Position numbers and translations under genes: made by a program. From NCBI GenBank assembly GCA_947499145.1, contig CANMNB010000002.1, positions 62,001 through 126,000 of the forward strand: a DNA stretch of 64,000 bases, written 5' to 3'. Below are positions 25,528-34,879 of the stretch, one piece after another. The notes under the pieces are model-generated. The model did not search any database. It saw nothing but the letters and a program-made list of their open reading frames with translations, and was not told the origin of the DNA. This DNA comes from an uncultured Arachnia sp. (GTDB lineage Bacteria; Actinomycetota; Actinomycetes; Propionibacteriales; Propionibacteriaceae). How positions within the stretch are numbered: position 1 is the first letter of the stretch; the number at the start of each line of letters is the position of its first letter.

Positions 25528-27176
25528 TGGCCGAGCAGGACCAGCCGCGCCGGGCCGTCGAGATGCCGCCGGACGCTCCGGATTTTGAGGCTCCGCCGGA
25601 CTACGCGCCTCCCCCGGACCGCCCGGCCCCGCAGGGCGACGCGCCGCCCGAGTGGCCACCACCCGCGCCGTCCCACCACTGGGACCCGCCTGCACCTGGC
25701 ACCGGGAGCGACCTGCAGCCAGTCATCGCGGAGGGGTGGGCGCCGCCCGCCGTGGACCTCCCGAAGGCGGTGGAGCGTCCCCATCCTCTGACCGGGGTGG
25801 CCAAGAGCTGGATCGCCCTCTTCGGCCTCGTCTTCGTCTTCGGCCGCGACCTGGCCGAGAACGGCGTCGACTCCCTGCGCGAGATCGGGCCCTTCGGGTG
25901 GATGATCGGCCTCGGGATCCTCGGTGTGGTCGTCGTCAACCTCGTCCTCGGGCTCATCGAGTGGCGCACCACCACCTTCGTCGCCGACGACGAGGAGTTC
26001 CGCATCGAACGGAACTTCCTGTCCAAGGAGTCGAGCCGACTCAGCTACGCCAAGATCCAGTCCGTCGACATCGAACGCTCACTGCCGGCACGCATGCTGG
26101 GGCTCGCGAGCGTGCAGATCGACGTCGGCGGCTCAGGTGGCCAGAAGCTCGAGTTCCTCGGTCGCGAACGGGCAGAGGCACTGCGCGATCACCTGCTCGC
26201 GCGCATGAAGGCGATGGTCGACGTCCAGCCGGACGCCGCCAAGCAGAAGGAGCCGGCTCCCGGGGTGCCGAACGCGTCCGCCCCCATCCCAGCGGAGTCC
26301 GAGGAGCTCGTCACGGTCGCGCCGGGCACGCTGCTCAAGGGGGTCCTGGTCTCCTCTTTCCTGCCATTCCTGCTCTTGGGGCTGGGTTTCATCGTCGTCA
26401 TGCTGTTCGTCGTCCGCGAGTTCAGCTTCGCCGCCATGTTCGGCGTCGTCTTCGGTGTCGGTGGATACCTGTGGCGCGAACTGGTGACCAACTGGGACTT
26501 CACCGTGAACAGGGTCCCCGACGGCCTTCACGTCCGGAGAGGCCTCTTCACCAAGGTCTCCCGCAGCCTCAAGGCCGACCGCATCCAAGCCGTCGCCATC
26601 CGACAGGACTTCATGCAGCGCCTGACGGGTCTCTATCGCATGCGGGTGACCGTGCTCGGGACGTCGATCCTCGACAGCAACGCCGAGACCACCTCCACGG
26701 TCCTCCCCTACGGCACCATCGACGATGTCCGCGCGGTTCTCCATGCCTTCTGGCCCGGCGTCGACCTCGACGCGGTCGAACTCCACCCGCAGCCCCCTCG
26801 CGCCCGTTGGTTGACGCCGCTGGGATTCCGCCAGCACCGCTGGGGCGCCAACTCACAGCTGGTGGTGACCCACCACGGCTGGGTGGACCACACGATCTCG
26901 GTCGTGCCGCACCGTCGCATGCAGTCGATAGGCCTCCTGCAGGGTCCGTTGCAGCGGCGACTGCGTCTGGCCCGCGTCAGCATCCACACCACCGACGGCC
27001 CGGTGTCCGTGGAGGCCTACCATCTCGACGAGGTGGAGGCCAGGCGTTTCGTCGACGAGCAGGTCGAGCGAGCCCGGATCGCCCGGGAGACGCCGGGTGC
27101 GCCCGCATACCTGACGGCACCCATCGCCGAGCCCGCATCTGGCCCTGCCCTCCACGAGTGGCCACCACCCCGCTAG
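25527..27176 (+). CDS. multi-PH-domain (YdbT-like) membrane protein
   Basis: A 549-residue protein. The N terminus (1-75) is very rich in Pro and Asp. Three bPH2 modules alternate with membrane segments: PH1 about 145-230 (FRIERNFLSKESSRLSYAKI), membrane spans about 270-320, PH2 about 330-415 (GLHVRRGLFTKVSRSLKADR), and PH3 about 440-525 (GWVDHTISVVPHRRMQSIGL). The start overlaps the previous stop (TGATG). Extra PH repeats relative to one-module relatives are normal for YdbT. Confidence 0.85.
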   Translation: MAEQDQPRRAVEMPPDAPDFEAPPDYAPPPDRPAPQGDAPPEWPPPAPSHHWDPPAPGTGSDLQPVIAEGWAPPAVDLPKAVERPHPLTGVAKSWIALFGLVFVFGRDLAENGVDSLREIGPFGWMIGLGILGVVVVNLVLGLIEWRTTTFVADDEEFRIERNFLSKESSRLSYAKIQSVDIERSLPARMLGLASVQIDVGGSGGQKLEFLGRERAEALRDHLLARMKAMVDVQPDAAKQKEPAPGVPNASAPIPAESEELVTVAPGTLLKGVLVSSFLPFLLLGLGFIVVMLFVVREFSFAAMFGVVFGVGGYLWRELVTNWDFTVNRVPDGLHVRRGLFTKVSRSLKADRIQAVAIRQDFMQRLTGLYRMRVTVLGTSILDSNAETTSTVLPYGTIDDVRAVLHAFWPGVDLDAVELHPQPPRARWLTPLGFRQHRWGANSQLVVTHHGWVDHTISVVPHRRMQSIGLLQGPLQRRLRLARVSIHTTDGPVSVEAYHLDEVEARRFVDEQVERARIARETPGAPAYLTAPIAEPASGPALHEWPPPR

Positions 27177-27187
27177 GCTGAGCGCCC

Positions 27188-28012
27188 ATGAGCACCATTC
27201 TGGGTATCGACGTGGGCGGCTCCGGCATCAAGGGCGCGCCGGTGGATCTGGACAAGGGCGAGTGGGCTGAACCCCGCCTCAGGATCCCGACGCCCAAGAA
27301 GTCCACGCCGGACGCCGTCGGTGATGCCATCGCCGAGATCGTCGACCACTTCTCCGGCAGCATCGGCGACGCCCCCATCGGGATCGCCATTCCCGGCCCG
27401 GCCGTGCACGGCAAGGTCGTGTTCATGGCCAACCTGCACAAGTCCTGGGTGGGGCTCGAGGCCGAGAAGTTCTTCAGCGACAAGCTGGGCCGGGCCGTCA
27501 CCATGGTGAACGACGCCGACGCCGCAGGGCTCGCCGAGGTCCGCTACGGTGCCGCCAAGGACCACCCCGGACTGGTGATCATGACGACGCTCGGCACCGG
27601 CATCGGGTCAGCCATCATCTACCGCGGTGTGCTGATCCCCAACGCCGAACTGGGCCACGTCGAGCTGGACGGTCACGACGCCGAGACCCGCGCCGCGTCG
27701 TCGGTGAAGGACCGAGAGGGCCTGTCGTACCCCGAGTACGCCGAACGCTTGCAGCGCTACTACAGCTACCTGGAGCTCATCTTCTCGCCCGACCTGTTCG
27801 TCGTCGGCGGTGGCATCTCCCGCGACAGCGACAAATTCCTGCCGTTGTTGGACCTGCGCACCCCCATCGTCCCGGCGCAACTGAGGAACCGGGCCGGGAT
27901 CGTCGGGGCGGCCGCTGCCGCGGCTGATGCCCTCGAGCACCCGGACCCGATGGACTACGAGAGCCGCGAGCGGGAGGCGGAAGAAGCCGTCAGCAAGCCT
28001 GCCGACGCCTGA
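27188..28012 (+). CDS. ppgK: polyphosphate glucokinase (ROK family)
   Basis: A 274-residue kinase that phosphorylates glucose using inorganic polyphosphate (and usually ATP). It has the N-terminal phosphate-binding [15 protein letters not shown], sugar-binding [13 protein letters not shown] with catalytic Asp, GTGIGSAI, the ELGHVELDG motif, and the characteristic [13 protein letters not shown] segment of actinobacterial PpgK. It feeds glucose-6-P to Pgi (37669). The start is ATG 8 nt after TAGGCT (27174-27179). It is convergent with argS, 15 bp between stops. Confidence 0.93.
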   Translation: MSTILGIDVGGSGIKGAPVDLDKGEWAEPRLRIPTPKKSTPDAVGDAIAEIVDHFSGSIGDAPIGIAIPGPAVHGKVVFMANLHKSWVGLEAEKFFSDKLGRAVTMVNDADAAGLAEVRYGAAKDHPGLVIMTTLGTGIGSAIIYRGVLIPNAELGHVELDGHDAETRAASSVKDREGLSYPEYAERLQRYYSYLELIFSPDLFVVGGGISRDSDKFLPLLDLRTPIVPAQLRNRAGIVGAAAAAADALEHPDPMDYESREREAEEAVSKPADA

Positions 28013-28027
28013 CCCGCCGGCGGACCG

Positions 28028-29671
28028 TCACATCCGCTCGGGCGCGTCGATTCCAAGCAGGTCGAGGCCCGTACCCAGCACGAGCTTGGTGGCCGCGCAC
28101 AGCGCCAGGCGCGACGAGCGCACCTCGCCCTCGGACTTGAGCACGGGGCACACCTCGTAGAAGTGGGCCAGCGCCCCGGCAAGGTCGTAGAGGTAGCCGC
28201 ACAGCTTGTGCGGCTGCAGCGTCACTGCCACCTCGTCGACGATCTCCCCGAATCGACTGAGCAGCAGGGCCAGCGTCTGCTCCGCAGGCTCGTCCAGCAC
28301 GGTGACGGCGCCGTAGCCGTAGCCCTCGGCCTCCGCCCTGCGCAGGATCTGGCACACGCGAGCGTGGGCGTACTGCAGGTAGGGACCGGTATCACCAGTC
28401 GTCTGGACCATGCGCTCGGCGTCAAAGGTGTAGTCCTTCTGCAACCCGCTCGAGAGGTCCGCGTACTTGATGGCGGCGAGCGCGACGTTGGGCGCCGCCT
28501 CCGCCTCCGCCATGTCCAGCAATACGTTGAGGGAGACCGCCGTGCCCTCGCGGGTGGAGAACTTCTTGCCGTCCGCGCCCAGCACCTGGCCGAAGCCGAC
28601 GTGCTCCGCCGTGACGCCCTCGGGCAGGTAGCCGGCCATCCGGGCGACGGCGAAGACCTGCTCGAAGTGGAACGTCTGGGGGGCACCCACCACGTAGATG
28701 ATCCGGTCGGCGTCGAGCTCCCCCACCCGGCGACGGATGGCCGCGAGGTCGGTGGTGGCGTAGCCGTAGCCGCCGCGCTGGTTGCGGATGATGGCCGGGG
28801 CGTTGAAGCCGGGCACGAATACCACCAGGGCGCCATCGTCGACGACGGCGATGCCGCGGGACTCGAGGTCGTCGCAGACCCGCGGCAGGTCGTCGTTGTA
28901 GGTGGACTCGCCCGCCAGGTGCTCGTTGGTCAGCAGGACGTTCATTCGGTCGTAGGTGGCGTTGAAGCCGGCCAGTGAGACGTCGATCAACTGCTGCCAG
29001 ATCCGAAGCGTTTCGTCATCGCCCGCCTGGAGCTTCACGACGCGGTCGCGAGACCGGGTGGCGAACTCCTCGTCCGCCTTGAGGTGCGCGTTGGCGCGCT
29101 GGTACAGGGCTTCAGCCGAGGCGAGGTCCAGCGTCGACGGGTCGAGGTCTTCGTCCAGGATCTGCTCCACCAGCATGCCGAACTGGCGTCCCCAGTCGCC
29201 GATGTGGTTCTGCGGGATGACCTCGTGGCCCAGCGCCTTGAGGACCCGGTGGAAACAGTCGCCGATGATCGTGGAGCGCAGGTGGCCCACGTGCATCTGC
29301 TTGGCGACATTGGGCGCGGAGTAGTCGATGACCACGCGCTGCGGCTGCTCGCTCCGGTTGAGGCCCCGGTTGGGGTCCTCGAGGAGTGCCGTGGCCGAGT
29401 GTGCCAGCACGTCGGCGCGGATCCGGAAGTTGATGAACCCGGGTCCCGCGATCTCGAGGGGCTCGCAGAGGTCACTGACGTCCAGCTTCTCGACGATCGA
29501 CGCCGCCACCTCACGGGGTGGCCGCCCCTCCTGCTTCGCCAGCCGCAACGCGACGTTGGACTGGAAGTGTCCGAACTGGGGCTTGGTGGCGGGTCGCATC
29601 TCGGGGTCGACGCCGGTGACGTCACGGACCCGGGCGTCCAGCAGCGCGGGGAGGGATTGCATGGGCGTCAT
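28028..29671 (-). CDS. argS: arginyl-tRNA synthetase
   Basis: A 547-residue class I synthetase charging tRNA-Arg. It shows the N-terminal Add1 domain (1-110), the HIGH-type motif HVGHLRS (about 128), and the FSTREGT segment that takes the place of KMSKS in many ArgS proteins. A C-terminal anticodon-binding helical domain follows (TGPYLQYAHARVC onward) and the protein ends IDAPERM. ATG 29671 and ATG 29662 are both possible; neither has a strong ribosome site. Confidence 0.95.
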   Translation of the reverse strand: MTPMQSLPALLDARVRDVTGVDPEMRPATKPQFGHFQSNVALRLAKQEGRPPREVAASIVEKLDVSDLCEPLEIAGPGFINFRIRADVLAHSATALLEDPNRGLNRSEQPQRVVIDYSAPNVAKQMHVGHLRSTIIGDCFHRVLKALGHEVIPQNHIGDWGRQFGMLVEQILDEDLDPSTLDLASAEALYQRANAHLKADEEFATRSRDRVVKLQAGDDETLRIWQQLIDVSLAGFNATYDRMNVLLTNEHLAGESTYNDDLPRVCDDLESRGIAVVDDGALVVFVPGFNAPAIIRNQRGGYGYATTDLAAIRRRVGELDADRIIYVVGAPQTFHFEQVFAVARMAGYLPEGVTAEHVGFGQVLGADGKKFSTREGTAVSLNVLLDMAEAEAAPNVALAAIKYADLSSGLQKDYTFDAERMVQTTGDTGPYLQYAHARVCQILRRAEAEGYGYGAVTVLDEPAEQTLALLLSRFGEIVDEVAVTLQPHKLCGYLYDLAGALAHFYEVCPVLKSEGEVRSSRLALCAATKLVLGTGLDLLGIDAPERM

Positions 29672-29727
29672 TGTCCCACGCGCGACGGTGTGCTCCACAA
29701 CCGAGCGCCCGGGCTCAGTGCGGACGC

Positions 29728-30147
29728 CTAACGGCGCCGGGCGTCGCGGACTGCGTCGCGCACCTGCCCCGCGAAACGGTCGGCACCTCGGCAGCGGAAC
29801 CGCACGACGGCACCCGGCACGGTGGCGGTGATCTCGCCCCCGAGAGGAAGCGAGCGGGTGTCGAGATGGGTGATGCCTCGGAGGTCGAGCTCCAGGGAGG
29901 CGTCCTCCCCCAGCAGCAGGCGGACGGGTGGCAGCGCCTCGAACTGCAGGGTGGCGGCAGTCAGTGTGGCTCGTCCAGGCATCCAGCGGCTGCCCCACGC
30001 CTGACGGATGCGCCACGCCACCTGACCCCACGACGTCGGGGCCAGCTGGGCGGTGCCGTCGGCCGCGGCGAGGCTGGGCTGCCACTGGGTCCCGGCCGCG
30101 ATCACCTGCGCGTCGACCAGTCGGGTGGCGATCACCTCCGGAGCCAT
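29728..30147 (-). CDS. conserved small protein, possibly GRAM/PH-like fold
   Basis: A 139-residue soluble protein of unknown role. The middle and end look like a beta-rich GRAM/PH module: SRWMPGRATLTAATLQFEAL, then LELDLRGITHLDTRSLPLGG, then a last helix FAGQVRDAVRDAR. The start ATG 30147 has GGAGG 4 nt upstream; longer in-frame starts run into the promoter of the divergent aldo/keto reductase. The domain guess is from pattern only. Confidence 0.6.
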   Translation of the reverse strand: MAPEVIATRLVDAQVIAAGTQWQPSLAAADGTAQLAPTSWGQVAWRIRQAWGSRWMPGRATLTAATLQFEALPPVRLLLGEDASLELDLRGITHLDTRSLPLGGEITATVPGAVVRFRCRGADRFAGQVRDAVRDARRR

Positions 30148-30256
30148 GGCACCTCCCTCCGCATCCCAGCTTATGGTCCGGAGGCCCGGCTCGTCTCGGG
30201 GTGCTGGTGTTGGGGTGTTGAATGGTTCCAGCACTGATCCGAGGAGACGCAGACAC

Positions 30257-31087
30257 ATGACCACTTGGCCCCTGACCAGCCTCAACGACGGCACCATCAT
30301 CCCCCAGCTCGGGCTGGGGACCTTCCAGATGTCCGACGACGAGGCCGAGCGCGCGGTTCTGGCCGCCTTCGAGGCGGGGTATCGCCACATCGACACCGCC
30401 GCCATCTACCGCAATGAGGTCGGGGTGGGACGCGCGATCGCCGCGTCCGGCCTGCCACGGGACGAGATCTTCGTCACCACGAAGCTGTGGAACAAGGCAC
30501 AGGGCCGGGAGAACGCTCGGACCGGGATCTCGCGGAGCCTCGAGAAGCTCGGTCTGGACCGCGTCGACCTCTACCTCATCCACTGGCCCTGCCCGAAGCA
30601 GGACAAGTACGTCGAGTCGTGGGGAGAGCTCATCGACTTCCGCTCCGAGGGCCTCACCACCAGCATCGGGGTGTCGAACTTCCTGCCGGAGCACCTCGAC
30701 GCCATCGTCGACGACACCGGCATCACGCCGGCAGTCAACCAGATCGAACTTCACCCCACCTTCCAGCCGCACGACCTGATCAACCAGTGCTCGGACATGG
30801 GAGTCGTGGTGGAGACCTGGAGCCCGCTCGGCGCGTCGCAGGACCTGACCAACCCGACGATCGCGCAGGTCGCGGAGGACCTCGACGCGACACCGGCCCA
30901 AGTCATCATCGCCTGGCATCTCGGCCGCGGCTTCGTCTGCATCCCGAAGTCGAAGGACCCCCAGCGTGTGGCAGCCAACGCCCGGGCGCTGGACCTGCGC
31001 CTCACGACCGAGCAGATGGAGGCGATCGACGGCCTTGATGTCGGCAACCGCATCGGGGGGCACCCGCTCGAGGTCGAGCCCACCTGA
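30257..31087 (+). CDS. aldo/keto reductase (2,5-diketogluconate reductase-like)
   Basis: A 276-residue NADPH-dependent carbonyl reductase with a (beta/alpha)8 barrel. Diagnostic motifs are GLGTFQMSDDEAERAV, GYRHIDTAAIYRNE (Asp and Tyr of the catalytic tetrad), VTTKLWNK (Lys), YLIHWPCP (His) and the cofactor loop IPKSKDPQRVAANA. This is the AKR3/AKR5 group; the physiological substrate is unknown. The start is ATG with GGAGACGCAG upstream. Confidence 0.92.
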   Translation: MTTWPLTSLNDGTIIPQLGLGTFQMSDDEAERAVLAAFEAGYRHIDTAAIYRNEVGVGRAIAASGLPRDEIFVTTKLWNKAQGRENARTGISRSLEKLGLDRVDLYLIHWPCPKQDKYVESWGELIDFRSEGLTTSIGVSNFLPEHLDAIVDDTGITPAVNQIELHPTFQPHDLINQCSDMGVVVETWSPLGASQDLTNPTIAQVAEDLDATPAQVIIAWHLGRGFVCIPKSKDPQRVAANARALDLRLTTEQMEAIDGLDVGNRIGGHPLEVEPT

Positions 31088-31110
31088 CGCCCCCACCTCC
31101 GGACCAGCTG

Positions 31111-31698
31111 ATGGACGTGGAAACGGGTCGGCGACGGGGACCTCGGCTGAGGGTCGTCGGAACCTCCGGAGCCGGCAAGACCCGGCTCGCGCGGCACGCG
31201 GCCGACATCCTGGGTGTCGGCCACCTCGAGCTCGACGCCGTTTTCTGGGACACCGGCTGGACCTACCGGGACCCGGCCGAGGCCAGGGACAGGATCCGGG
31301 AGTTCCTGGCGAAACACCCCGAGGGCTGGGTGGTGGACGGCAACTGGAACTCACGGCTCGAGGTCCTGCTCGACCCGGGCACACCGGAGGGGGCTGACTC
31401 GTGGGTCTGGCTGGACCAGCCCCGCTGGGTGGTCATGTGGCGGGTGATCCGGCGCACGCTGGCGCGCGGCCTCTTCCGGCGCGAGCTCTGGCACGGGAAC
31501 CGGGAGAACGTGTCCTCGATGTTCCGCCGGGACCCGCAGCAGAACATCGTGCGCTGGGCCTGGACGACGTACGAGACCAACCGCCAGCGCATGCTCGATC
31601 GAGTCAGCACCGGGGCACCGGTGGTGTGGCTCCGTGGACAGCGCGAGGTCGACGTCTGGCTCGCGTCGCTGCTCAGGCAGACGCGACGCGAGCCCTGA
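31111..31698 (+). CDS. P-loop kinase-like protein (adenylate kinase / FlaR 'topology modulation' type)
   Basis: A 195-residue P-loop protein. Walker A is VVGTSGAGKTRLARH (about 15-29), followed by HLELDAVFWDTGW, WVVDGNWNS (Walker B-like Asp) and a basic, Trp-rich lid region (RRELWHGNRENVSSMF). This family is annotated as adenylate kinase-like or DNA topology modulation protein; the real substrate is unknown. It lies 23 bp after the aldo/keto reductase, likely the same transcript, and converges with the FGGY kinase. Confidence 0.75.
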   Translation: MDVETGRRRGPRLRVVGTSGAGKTRLARHAADILGVGHLELDAVFWDTGWTYRDPAEARDRIREFLAKHPEGWVVDGNWNSRLEVLLDPGTPEGADSWVWLDQPRWVVMWRVIRRTLARGLFRRELWHGNRENVSSMFRRDPQQNIVRWAWTTYETNRQRMLDRVSTGAPVVWLRGQREVDVWLASLLRQTRREP

Positions 31699-31709
31699 CG
31701 GGACCTGCC

Positions 31710-33359
31710 TCAGTTCTCGAGGGCGTCGATCGCCGCGCGTTGTACCACCAGACCGGCCCGGTAACGGCCCATGAACTCCTCGAAGCCGGCGACGTCCGCA
31801 GGGTCCGGCTCCAGCGTCTCCACGGCGGCGTCGGCGAAGACCTTCTCGCCCAGGTAGTCACCGAGGGCCTGGCCCTCACCGTCGACCAGATAGCGCGCCA
31901 AGAGGGCCATGCCCCAGGCCCCGCCCTCGCCCGCGACCTCGCCCACCGAGACGGGGGCGTTGATCGCGGCGGCCAGGTAGCGCTGGGCCACGCCGGCGGT
32001 GCGGAACAGGCCACCGTGGGCGAACATGGCGTCCAGCTCGACGCCTTCGTCCTTCAGCAGCACATCGAGACCGACGCGGAGGGCGCCGAGGGAGGCGTAG
32101 AGGTGGGTGCGCATGAAGTTCGCGAGCGTGAACCGGCTGGAGGCGCTACGGGTGAACAGCGGACGTCCCGACTCCATCCCGACGACGTGCTCACCGGCCA
32201 GGTAGTTGTACGCGAGCATGCCGCCGCCGTCGGGCTCCCCCGCCAGCGAGGCGCGATAGAGGGTGCCGAAGAGGGTCTGCTGGTCCACGCCGGTCCCGAG
32301 TGCCTGCGCCACCTCGCCGAAGAGCGATACCCAGGCGTTGAGATCGACGGTGCCGTTGTTGCAGTGCGCCATGCCGACGAGATCCCCGGCCGGCGTCGTG
32401 ACCAGGTCGATCTCCTCGTGGACACGGCTGAGATCACGCTCGAGCACGACCATGGCGAAGACGCTGGTCCCGGCGGACACGTTCGCGGTGCGTGGGGCCA
32501 CGGAATTGGTCGCCACCATCCCGGTGCCCGCGTCGCCCTCCGGTGGCGCCATCGGAACACCGGACCGGAGCGTGCCGGTCGGGTCGAGCAGCGCTGCGCC
32601 GTCAGGGGTCAGCCGACCTGCGGCTTCACCTGCCGACGCGACCCGCGGCAGGATGTCCGCGAGCTTCCAGCCGTACCTGCGGTCGGCGACCTGCTCGTCG
32701 AACTGCTGCTGCATGCGCTCGTTGAAGCCACCGGTGCCCAGGTCGATCGGGAACATCCCGGATGCCTCGCCAACTCCCAGCACCTGTTCCCCGGAGAGCC
32801 GCCAATGCACGTACCCGGCCAGGGTCGTGAGGTGCGCGATCCTGCCGACGTGCTCCTCGCGGCCCAACACGGCCTGGTACAGGTGGGCGACGCTCCAACG
32901 CTGCGGGATGTTGTACTCGAACAACGAGGTCAGCGCCTTGGAGGCCTCCCCCGTGATGGTGTTCTGCCAGGTGCGGAAGGGAGTCAGCAACTGACCGTCG
33001 GCGTCGAAAGCCAGGTAGCCATGCATCATGCCGGAGATACCGAGGGCTGCGAGCCTCTCCAGCTTCACGCCGTACCGGCGATCCACCTCGGCGACGAGAT
33101 CGGCGTACGCAGCCTTCAGGCCCGCCCAGATCGCGTCGTCGTCGTAGGTCCAAATCCCGTTCTCGTGCTTGCTGGCCCACTCGAACCCGCCGCTCGCGAT
33201 CGGGGTCCTGTCGTCACCGATCAGGACCGCCTTGATCCTGGTGGAGCCGAACTCGATGCCCAGCACTCCCCTGCCCTCGGTCACGACTGCGCGTGCCTGA
33301 TCCTCGTTGACCACGTCCCACCAAACCTTTCGGATGCCATCGATGTACGTCGGGACCAT
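31710..33359 (-). CDS. FGGY-family carbohydrate kinase (xylulo-/ribulokinase-like)
   Basis: A 549-residue sugar kinase. Domain I starts with the phosphate-binding GIEFGSTRIKAVLIG (about 34) and has ISGMMHGYLAFD; the conserved substrate Asp region and GEASGMFPID follow. Domain II has ANVSAGTSVFAM and the adenosine motif FAHGGLFRTAGVAQRYLAAA. An L-ribulose or D-xylulose-type substrate is likely. It could supply the missing kinase for one of the importers, though it is not beside them. The start at 33359 is the longest; a GTG about 16 codons further in is an alternative. Confidence 0.82.
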   Translation of the reverse strand: MVPTYIDGIRKVWWDVVNEDQARAVVTEGRGVLGIEFGSTRIKAVLIGDDRTPIASGGFEWASKHENGIWTYDDDAIWAGLKAAYADLVAEVDRRYGVKLERLAALGISGMMHGYLAFDADGQLLTPFRTWQNTITGEASKALTSLFEYNIPQRWSVAHLYQAVLGREEHVGRIAHLTTLAGYVHWRLSGEQVLGVGEASGMFPIDLGTGGFNERMQQQFDEQVADRRYGWKLADILPRVASAGEAAGRLTPDGAALLDPTGTLRSGVPMAPPEGDAGTGMVATNSVAPRTANVSAGTSVFAMVVLERDLSRVHEEIDLVTTPAGDLVGMAHCNNGTVDLNAWVSLFGEVAQALGTGVDQQTLFGTLYRASLAGEPDGGGMLAYNYLAGEHVVGMESGRPLFTRSASSRFTLANFMRTHLYASLGALRVGLDVLLKDEGVELDAMFAHGGLFRTAGVAQRYLAAAINAPVSVGEVAGEGGAWGMALLARYLVDGEGQALGDYLGEKVFADAAVETLEPDPADVAGFEEFMGRYRAGLVVQRAAIDALEN

Positions 33360-33429
33360 TGTCCCGCCTGCGGCCGTATCCGTACACCCGGGGGCGCCGA
33401 TTCCACCGGGTCGTCGCTATCGTGACCAC

Positions 33430-34773
33430 ATGCGCATCTCTGTCATCGGCTGCGGCTACCTCGGAGCCGTGCACGCCGCCTGCATGGCCGAGCTCGGACA
33501 CGACGTCGTCGGCCTGGACGTCGATGAAGCGAGGATCGAGTCGCTGGCTGCCGGCCGTGCCCCGTTCCACGAGCCCGGCTTCCCAGAGCTCCTGGCCCGC
33601 AACGTGGAATCGGGCCGACTGCGCTTCACCACCGACCCGTCGCTGATCGCCGACTCAGAGATCCACTTCATCGGCGTGGGAACGCCGCAACTCGACGGGG
33701 CGCTGGCAGCGGACCTACGCTACGTGGACGCCGCCATCGAGACGGTGATGGACCATGCCGCTCCGCGTACCGAGGGACGACCGGTGCTGGTGGCCGGCAA
33801 GTCCACGGTGCCCGTCGGGACGGCCCAGCGCCTGGCCGACCGTCTGGCCGGGTCAGGGAAGAACATCATCCTGGCCTGGAACCCGGAATTCCTGCGCGAG
33901 GGCTACGCCGTCCAGGACACGCTGCACCCCGATCGTCTGGTTTATGGGCTGCCCGAGGACCGCGGCCAGGGGGACGTCGCCAAGGCGATACTCGATGAGT
34001 GCTACGCCACCCCGCTGGCCGACGGGACCCCCCTGGTGGTGGCCAACTACCCCACGGCGGAACTGGTGAAGGTGGCTGCCAACTCGTTCCTGGCCACGAA
34101 GATCTCGTTCATCAACGCCATGGCCGAGCTGTGCGAAGCCACTGGTGGCGACGTCAGCCGCTTGGCCGAGGCCATCGGCCACGACGACCGCATCGGCAAG
34201 AAGTTCCTCCAGGCCGGTATCGGCTTCGGCGGCGGCTGCCTCCCCAAGGACATCCGCGCCTTCATGGCGCGGGCGGAGGAGCTGGGCGTCGATGAGGCCC
34301 TCACGTTCCTGCGCGAGGTCGACGCCATCAATCTCCGCCGACGCCACCACGCCGTCGAACTGGCCGAGGAGGCCGCCGGCGGCTCCGTCGCGGGGGCACG
34401 GGTCGCGGTGCTCGGGATCACGTTCAAACCGGACACCGACGACCTCCGCGACTCCCCCGCGCTCGACATCGCCATGCGCCTGCGCGACCGGGGCGCGCGT
34501 CTGGTGGTGGCCGACCCCGCCGCCGGCGACGAGCTGCGCCGCCGCCACCCCGGGCTCGATGTCGCCGACTCCGTCGAGGACGCGGTCCGCGAGGCCGACG
34601 TCGTCATGGTGCTGACCCCGTGGAGGGACTATCTGGACCTCGACCCCGAGGCCCTCGGGGACCTGGTGGCCACCCGCACCATCATCGACGGCCGCAACGT
34701 CCTCGACCCCCGACGCTGGCACGACGCCGGCTGGAACTACCACGGCATGGGGCGTGGCGTGTCCGCTTGGTGA
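33430..34773 (+). CDS. UDP-glucose / nucleotide-sugar 6-dehydrogenase
   Basis: A 447-residue NAD-dependent enzyme oxidising UDP-glucose to UDP-glucuronate for exopolysaccharide. The Rossmann motif GCGYLGAVHAACMAELGHD is at residues 7-25. The central helical part has NPEFLREGYAV and the catalytic Cys (about 270) lies in GFGGGCLPKDI. The C-terminal UDP-binding domain has GITFKPDTDDLRDSP. The start is ATG 6 nt after TATCGT (33418-33423), a leaderless pattern. Confidence 0.93.
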   Translation: MRISVIGCGYLGAVHAACMAELGHDVVGLDVDEARIESLAAGRAPFHEPGFPELLARNVESGRLRFTTDPSLIADSEIHFIGVGTPQLDGALAADLRYVDAAIETVMDHAAPRTEGRPVLVAGKSTVPVGTAQRLADRLAGSGKNIILAWNPEFLREGYAVQDTLHPDRLVYGLPEDRGQGDVAKAILDECYATPLADGTPLVVANYPTAELVKVAANSFLATKISFINAMAELCEATGGDVSRLAEAIGHDDRIGKKFLQAGIGFGGGCLPKDIRAFMARAEELGVDEALTFLREVDAINLRRRHHAVELAEEAAGGSVAGARVAVLGITFKPDTDDLRDSPALDIAMRLRDRGARLVVADPAAGDELRRRHPGLDVADSVEDAVREADVVMVLTPWRDYLDLDPEALGDLVATRTIIDGRNVLDPRRWHDAGWNYHGMGRGVSAW

Positions 34774-34879
34774 GACGCCGGCTGGGGGTTGCGCCCAGCG
34801 CGAACCCCTGCGCCGTCGATTCGTTCCCGACGACTCGCTCTTGGTTCAATGGTGGGGTCACACCATCGGGAGCACTCGG

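Noticed and set aside
33350-33366. Short inverted repeat CGGGAC/GTCCCG over the FGGY kinase start
   Set aside because: Only 6 bp and covering the start codon; not distinguishable from chance in GC-rich DNA.
31401-33425. A 674-codon plus-strand frame opposite the FGGY kinase
   Set aside because: Antisense shadow; the kinase on the minus strand has clear motifs.
34774-34879. SAM riboswitch before metN
   Set aside because: Looked for conserved stems and a terminator; the 106-bp gap is too short and shows only a weak ATGGTG/CACCAT repeat.
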